Positions 40,416-43,956 of a DNA stretch of 43,956 bases are shown here, one piece after another. Numbering within the stretch: the first letter of the stretch is position 1; each line of letters begins with the position of its first letter. The notes under the pieces were generated by a model. It worked only from the letters and a program-made list of their open reading frames with translations, searched no databases and was not told where the DNA came from. The position numbers were made by a program, and so were the translations under genes. This DNA comes from Chloroflexota bacterium (GTDB lineage: Bacteria; Chloroflexota; Limnocylindria; P2-11E): the NCBI GenBank assembly GCA_005882765.1, contig VBDV01000124.1, forward strand, positions 1 to 43,956, in the 5' to 3' direction.

Positions 40416-41519
40416 GTGAGCGGCGGCCGGGCGGCAGCCCTTCTCCTCGTCGGCGTTCTCATCGGCGGGATCTCGGGCGGAGCGGCGGCGACCTATCTCA
40501 CTCACCGGGCCGACGAGTCGCCGGGCCAGCCAGCCGTCAATGTCGGTCTGCCAATCGCCACGACGGCTCCGCCGACGAGCGGCGGGTTCGATGACGAGAT
40601 CGTCGGAGTCGTGCAGGAGCTCCTGCCGAGCGTCGTAACCATCATCAATTACGCGACGAACGGGCAACCGCAGTCGAGCGGGTCCGGATTCGTCGTGGAT
40701 GCCGCGAACGGGTACCTCGTCACGAACAATCACGTCGTCGAGGACACACGGACGAGTGGAACCGGAGCGTCGTTCGACGTCGTCTTCTCGAACGACAAGA
40801 AGACCTCCGCCAAGCTCGTCGGCCGCGACCCGTTCACCGACATCGCGGTCCTCCAAGTTCAGGCGCAGGGACTCAAAGCGGCGACGCTCGCGAACAGCGA
40901 CAACGTTCCTGTCGGCGCACTGACCGTGGCCATCGGGAGCCCGCTCGGCGAGTTCCAAAACACGGTCACGCACGGGATCGTGTCGGCGAAGGGTCGGCGC
41001 GTCGCAGAGACTTCGCAGGTCGTCCTCGAGGACCTCATCCAAACGGACGCCCCGATCAACCCCGGCAACTCTGGCGGTCCGCTGCTCTGGGCCGCGACGC
41101 GCCAGGTCATCGGCGTGAACACGCTCGGCGTGACGCAAGCGACGGGTATCAACTTCGCCGTCTCGAGCAACACGGTGAAGCAGGTCGCGGACGAGATCAT
41201 CGCCAATGGGAAGGTCGTCCGCGGCTACCTCGGGATCCAGTACACGCCGCTGACCACGCGACAAGCCGCACAGCTGGGCTTAGCGACTGGAACCGTCGGC
41301 ATCGTCGTCAGCCAGGTGGTTCCGGGATCACCGGCCGAGCAGGCGGGCATTCAGGCGAACGACATCATCACCAAGGTCAACGATCAGGTCATCGACGCGG
41401 ACCATCCGCTGTCGAGCCTGCTCGTCAAGAACCGCCCAGGCGATAAGGTGAAGCTCACGCTTATCCGTAGTGGCAAGGAGATGACCGTCGACGTGTCCCT
41501 CGGCCAACCGCCGCAATAG
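40416..41519 (+). CDS. HtrA/Deg-type trypsin-like serine protease with PDZ domain
   Basis: The 367-residue protein has an N-terminal membrane anchor (AAALLLVGVLIGGISGGAAA), the catalytic triad H106 (VTNNHVV), D142 (FTDIAVL) and S219 (PGNSGGPLL), and one PDZ domain at about 265-365 (GYLGIQYTPL, GSPAEQAGIQANDIITKV). It is an envelope quality-control protease of the PDZ-containing S1C type. GTG 40416 is the only in-frame start of the right length. An AGGAGG at 40396-40401 lies 14 bases upstream, more than ideal. Confidence 0.93.
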   Translation: MSGGRAAALLLVGVLIGGISGGAAATYLTHRADESPGQPAVNVGLPIATTAPPTSGGFDDEIVGVVQELLPSVVTIINYATNGQPQSSGSGFVVDAANGYLVTNNHVVEDTRTSGTGASFDVVFSNDKKTSAKLVGRDPFTDIAVLQVQAQGLKAATLANSDNVPVGALTVAIGSPLGEFQNTVTHGIVSAKGRRVAETSQVVLEDLIQTDAPINPGNSGGPLLWAATRQVIGVNTLGVTQATGINFAVSSNTVKQVADEIIANGKVVRGYLGIQYTPLTTRQAAQLGLATGTVGIVVSQVVPGSPAEQAGIQANDIITKVNDQVIDADHPLSSLLVKNRPGDKVKLTLIRSGKEMTVDVSLGQPPQ

Positions 41520-42760
41520 GGACGACACTAGCCCTAGGACGACGCGATGCCGTCCTCTACCTGATCGCGGCGGGCCTCGGCAGCTTCGGCCTGGGCGTCG
41601 CCCAGTTCTACCTGAACTTTCTCTATCGATCGCTCGGCTTCGATGCCTTCGCGATCGGTCTTCTCGCCGGTGCTGAGGCCCTCGGCGTCGTCGCCGGCGC
41701 GATCCCAGCGGCGATCTTCACGAGAGGCCGTTCGCGGCGTGCCGCGATCCTCCTCGGCGGCACTCTCACCGGGATCGGGATCACCGGGATCCTCGTCTTT
41801 AACGCGCTCGCGGCCGTCTTCCTCTCGGCCGTGCTCGTTGGATTCGGTGGGATCATCGCGAGCTCCTCGGGAGCCGCCCTCCTCGCGGACGCGACCGACG
41901 CGACGCGGCGCGCCACCCGGTTCGGTCAGCAGATCGCTCTCGGCACCACGGCCGCGTTCCTTTCGAGCGCGATCGCGGGCGCCCTCGCGGCGCCGGTCGC
42001 ATCACTCCTCGGTGCTCGACCGGAAGACGCTCCCGTGTTGCGAGCACTCGTGGCGAGCGGCGGCATCATCGCCGCCCTCTCGATCGTCCCGATCCTCGCG
42101 ATCCGCGCGGTCCCTGTCGCTCAGCACACTCTCGAGGCCCCGACGCGCAACGATCTGGTCCGGCGTTTCCTGGCGATCGAAGTGCTCTTTGGCTTCGGAG
42201 CGGGCAGCTTCCTGCCGTTCGTCAACCTCTTCTTCGCGGATCGCTACGGCGTGCCGTTCTCAGCGCTCGGGTTGCTGCTTGGCGTCCTCGCGGTCGCCGG
42301 CAGCATCGGTGCACTCCTTCACGGGCGGTTCGTGGCGTCGCGACTCGGCGCGATCCCTTCCATCGTCCTCGTCGAGACGCTCTCGCTTCCCTTCGCGCTC
42401 GTCGCCGGGTTCACGGGCGCGCTCCCCGTCGCCGTCGGGGCGCTTGCGGTCCGGCACTTCCTGATGTTCGGCGCGAGCGGCACCGTGAACGCCTTCCAGC
42501 TCTCATCCTTCACGCCGGCGGAGCGCGCCGGTGCGAATGCCTTCTTCGCGCTCGCGTGGAGCGCCGCGAATGCCGTCGGCGCGGTCCTCTCGGGCGCGAT
42601 CCGCGCGCGGCTCGGACCCGACGGCTTCACGGTCAACCTGGTCACGCTCGTGATCGCGTACGGCCTCGCCGCCCTCCTCACCTGGCGGCTCTTCGCGACC
42701 CACGAACCGAGTGGCGACGTTGGCGCGCGCACGCTCGCTGTCCCAGACTCGCGGGGGTGA
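41516..42760 (+). CDS. MFS-type transporter
   Basis: The protein is a multi-pass membrane carrier, about 410 residues, with MFS character: LYLIAAGLGSFGLGVAQFYL as helix one, then paired helices (e.g. LLGVLAVAGSIGALLHGRFV) and an RxGR-like loop after helix two (FTRGRSRR). Substrate unknown; a drug/sugar-type facilitator is plausible. The conserved frame runs from just after the HtrA stop, but has no ATG/GTG/TTG before GTG 41831, which would remove the first three helices. The frame contains ATA 41516, which overlaps the HtrA stop (ATAG), and CTG 41561. The end is coupled to argS (GTGA). Confidence 0.7.
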   Translation: MGTTLALGRRDAVLYLIAAGLGSFGLGVAQFYLNFLYRSLGFDAFAIGLLAGAEALGVVAGAIPAAIFTRGRSRRAAILLGGTLTGIGITGILVFNALAAVFLSAVLVGFGGIIASSSGAALLADATDATRRATRFGQQIALGTTAAFLSSAIAGALAAPVASLLGARPEDAPVLRALVASGGIIAALSIVPILAIRAVPVAQHTLEAPTRNDLVRRFLAIEVLFGFGAGSFLPFVNLFFADRYGVPFSALGLLLGVLAVAGSIGALLHGRFVASRLGAIPSIVLVETLSLPFALVAGFTGALPVAVGALAVRHFLMFGASGTVNAFQLSSFTPAERAGANAFFALAWSAANAVGAVLSGAIRARLGPDGFTVNLVTLVIAYGLAALLTWRLFATHEPSGDVGARTLAVPDSRG

Positions 42761-43956
42761 CCGTGCCCGTTCGCGATCAGGTCGCCGCTGCGATCAAGGA
42801 CGGCCTCGCGCGCGCCTCGACGGAGCTCGGATGGCCTGACGTCGACGGCGTGCCCGTCGACATCGAGCGCCCGGGAAACCCGGAGCACGGCGACTACGCC
42901 TCGAACATCGCGCTGAAGCTGGCGAGGCACGCGCGCAAGCCCCCGCGCGAGATCGCGAGGGCGATACGCGACCGAGTCCGTGTCGCGCCGCCGATCGCGT
43001 CGGTCGAGGAGCTGAGCGGCTTCGTCAACGTACGACTCGACGAGAAGTGGCTCGCCGCACAGGTAGACGAGATCGCGCGAGCGGGTACCGCCTTCGGTCG
43101 AACCAACGCGCTCGCCGGCAAGCGGATGCAGGTTGAGTTCGTTTCCGCGAATCCCACCGGGCCGCTCACGGTCGCGAACGCGCGCGGCGGTCCGCTCGGC
43201 GACGTGCTCTCGTCGGTCCTCGAGTTCGCGGGCGCGACCGTCGAGCGGGAGTACTACGTCGAGGACACCGGGACGCAGTTCGACACCTTCGGTCGCTCCA
43301 TCGCGATCCGTTATCGCCAGCTCCAAGGAGAGGAGATCGAGATACCCGCCGATGCGTATCCAGCCGAGTACGTGAAGGACATCGCGGCCGAGATCCAGGC
43401 GCGCGACGGCGACAAATGGACGAAGCTTCCGTTGGAGGAGCAGGCCAAGCGTTTCGCACCGCTCGGTGTCGAGTGGGTCCTCCGTGATGCGAGGCGCGTG
43501 ACCGCGATGCTCGGCATCCGCTACGACACGTGGTTCTCGCAGGCCGAGATGATGCGGTCGGGCTATTTCGAGAAGACGCTCGCGGAGCTGCGCGCGCTCG
43601 GCAAGGTCTACGACAAGGACGGCGCGGTCTGGTTCGAGGCGAGCGAGGCGGTCGATGACAAGGAAGGCTGGGTCCTCGTTCGTTCGAACGGCGAGCCAGG
43701 CTATCTCGGCAAGGACATCGCGTACCACGTCCAGTCGCTGCGGGAACGGCGCTTCGACAAGAAGGTCGACATCTGGGGGTCGAACACGCACTACCACCTG
43801 ATCCAGATGCGCGCGGCGATGCAGGCGCTCGGCCTGCTCGAGAAGTTCGAGGTGATCCTCTACCAGTACGTGCGCTTCCTGCACGAGGGCGTGCTCAAGC
43901 GGATGGGACGGCGGACTGGACAGTTCTTGCTGCTCGAGGAGGTCATCGAAGCGGTC
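42757..43956 (+). CDS. argS: Arginyl-tRNA synthetase, N-terminal 400 residues (runs off the window)
   Basis: The open frame starts at GTG 42757, overlapping the MFS stop, and continues to the last base of the window. It shows the ArgRS N-terminal domain (RPGNPEHGDYASNIALKLA), the signature region FVSANPTGPLTVANARGG, where the usual HVGH reads TVAN, then YYVEDTGTQF and the catalytic-domain region GYLGKDIAYHV. The late HEGVLKRMGRRTGQFLLLEE is in the place of the KMSKS loop, with the canonical lysine replaced, as in many ArgRS. It charges tRNA-Arg. The C-terminal anticodon-binding part lies outside the window. Confidence 0.92.
   Translation, partial: MTVPVRDQVAAAIKDGLARASTELGWPDVDGVPVDIERPGNPEHGDYASNIALKLARHARKPPREIARAIRDRVRVAPPIASVEELSGFVNVRLDEKWLAAQVDEIARAGTAFGRTNALAGKRMQVEFVSANPTGPLTVANARGGPLGDVLSSVLEFAGATVEREYYVEDTGTQFDTFGRSIAIRYRQLQGEEIEIPADAYPAEYVKDIAAEIQARDGDKWTKLPLEEQAKRFAPLGVEWVLRDARRVTAMLGIRYDTWFSQAEMMRSGYFEKTLAELRALGKVYDKDGAVWFEASEAVDDKEGWVLVRSNGEPGYLGKDIAYHVQSLRERRFDKKVDIWGSNTHYHLIQMRAAMQALGLLEKFEVILYQYVRFLHEGVLKRMGRRTGQFLLLEEVIEAV

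Overview
The window is 44 kb of high-GC, densely coded bacterial DNA with frequent GTG starts and 4-nt start/stop overlaps. The gene mix (an F420-type deazaflavin reductase relative, an ECF42 sigma factor with its DGPF partner, two GH57 alpha-glucan enzymes, a trehalose/maltose ABC operon of archaeal layout, long-tailed bL25) would suit a soil or freshwater Chloroflexota, or a related Terrabacteria lineage, probably from a metagenome. That placement is inference; no rRNA is present.

Layout. (1) 1-7404: a variable segment bounded by a decayed 5' copy and an intact copy of tRNA-Thr(CGT). It holds a Crp/Fnr regulator with an unusual start, an EAL-domain remnant coupled to a lone receiver domain, a methyltransferase, a SET-domain protein, a SnoaL-like protein and a run of small membrane proteins and a lipoprotein. 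(2) 7478-11347: a stress and regulation block with a DGPF/YciI protein, its ECF42 sigma factor (with a candidate ECF42 promoter), a DinB-like protein, an alpha/beta-hydrolase fused to a LuxR DNA-binding domain, and DoxX. (3) 11357-14674: an orphan possible nuclease, a deazaflavin-dependent reductase, a Tag-like glycosylase and a membrane protein with a degenerate kinase N-lobe. (4) 14727-29199: a catabolic neighbourhood of amidohydrolases and peptidases (creatininase family, M20, M81, aspartoacylase-like M14), an SDR, a PanE-like reductase, a Rieske oxygenase and a Dpp-type transporter (binding protein plus two permeases, no ATPases), interspersed with FHA, GAF and CAP proteins.

(5) 29215-33694: a sugar ABC transporter followed by a TreT-like trehalose synthase, the same order as the Thermococcales trehalose/maltose (TM) operon, but without the MalK ATPase or TrmB regulator. 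(6) 33898-42760: a small mechanosensitive-channel-like protein, a GH57 branching enzyme, bL25, an AMIN-like lipoprotein, a GH57 4-alpha-glucanotransferase, an HtrA-type protease and an MFS permease. (7) The window ends inside argS.

How the parts may work together: regions 5 and 6 together form an alpha-glucan/trehalose module (uptake, trehalose interconversion, branching, disproportionation). Region 4 looks like uptake and breakdown of an amide- or quaternary-amine-containing compound; both readings are inferred from families and neighbourhood. No CRISPR array, insertion sequence, integrase or rRNA was recognised. The most unusual points are the tRNA-Thr-bounded segment, the hydrolase-LuxR fusion that appears to have lost its catalytic residues, the kinase-lobe membrane protein, and three genes whose conserved reading frame has no ATG, GTG or TTG start.
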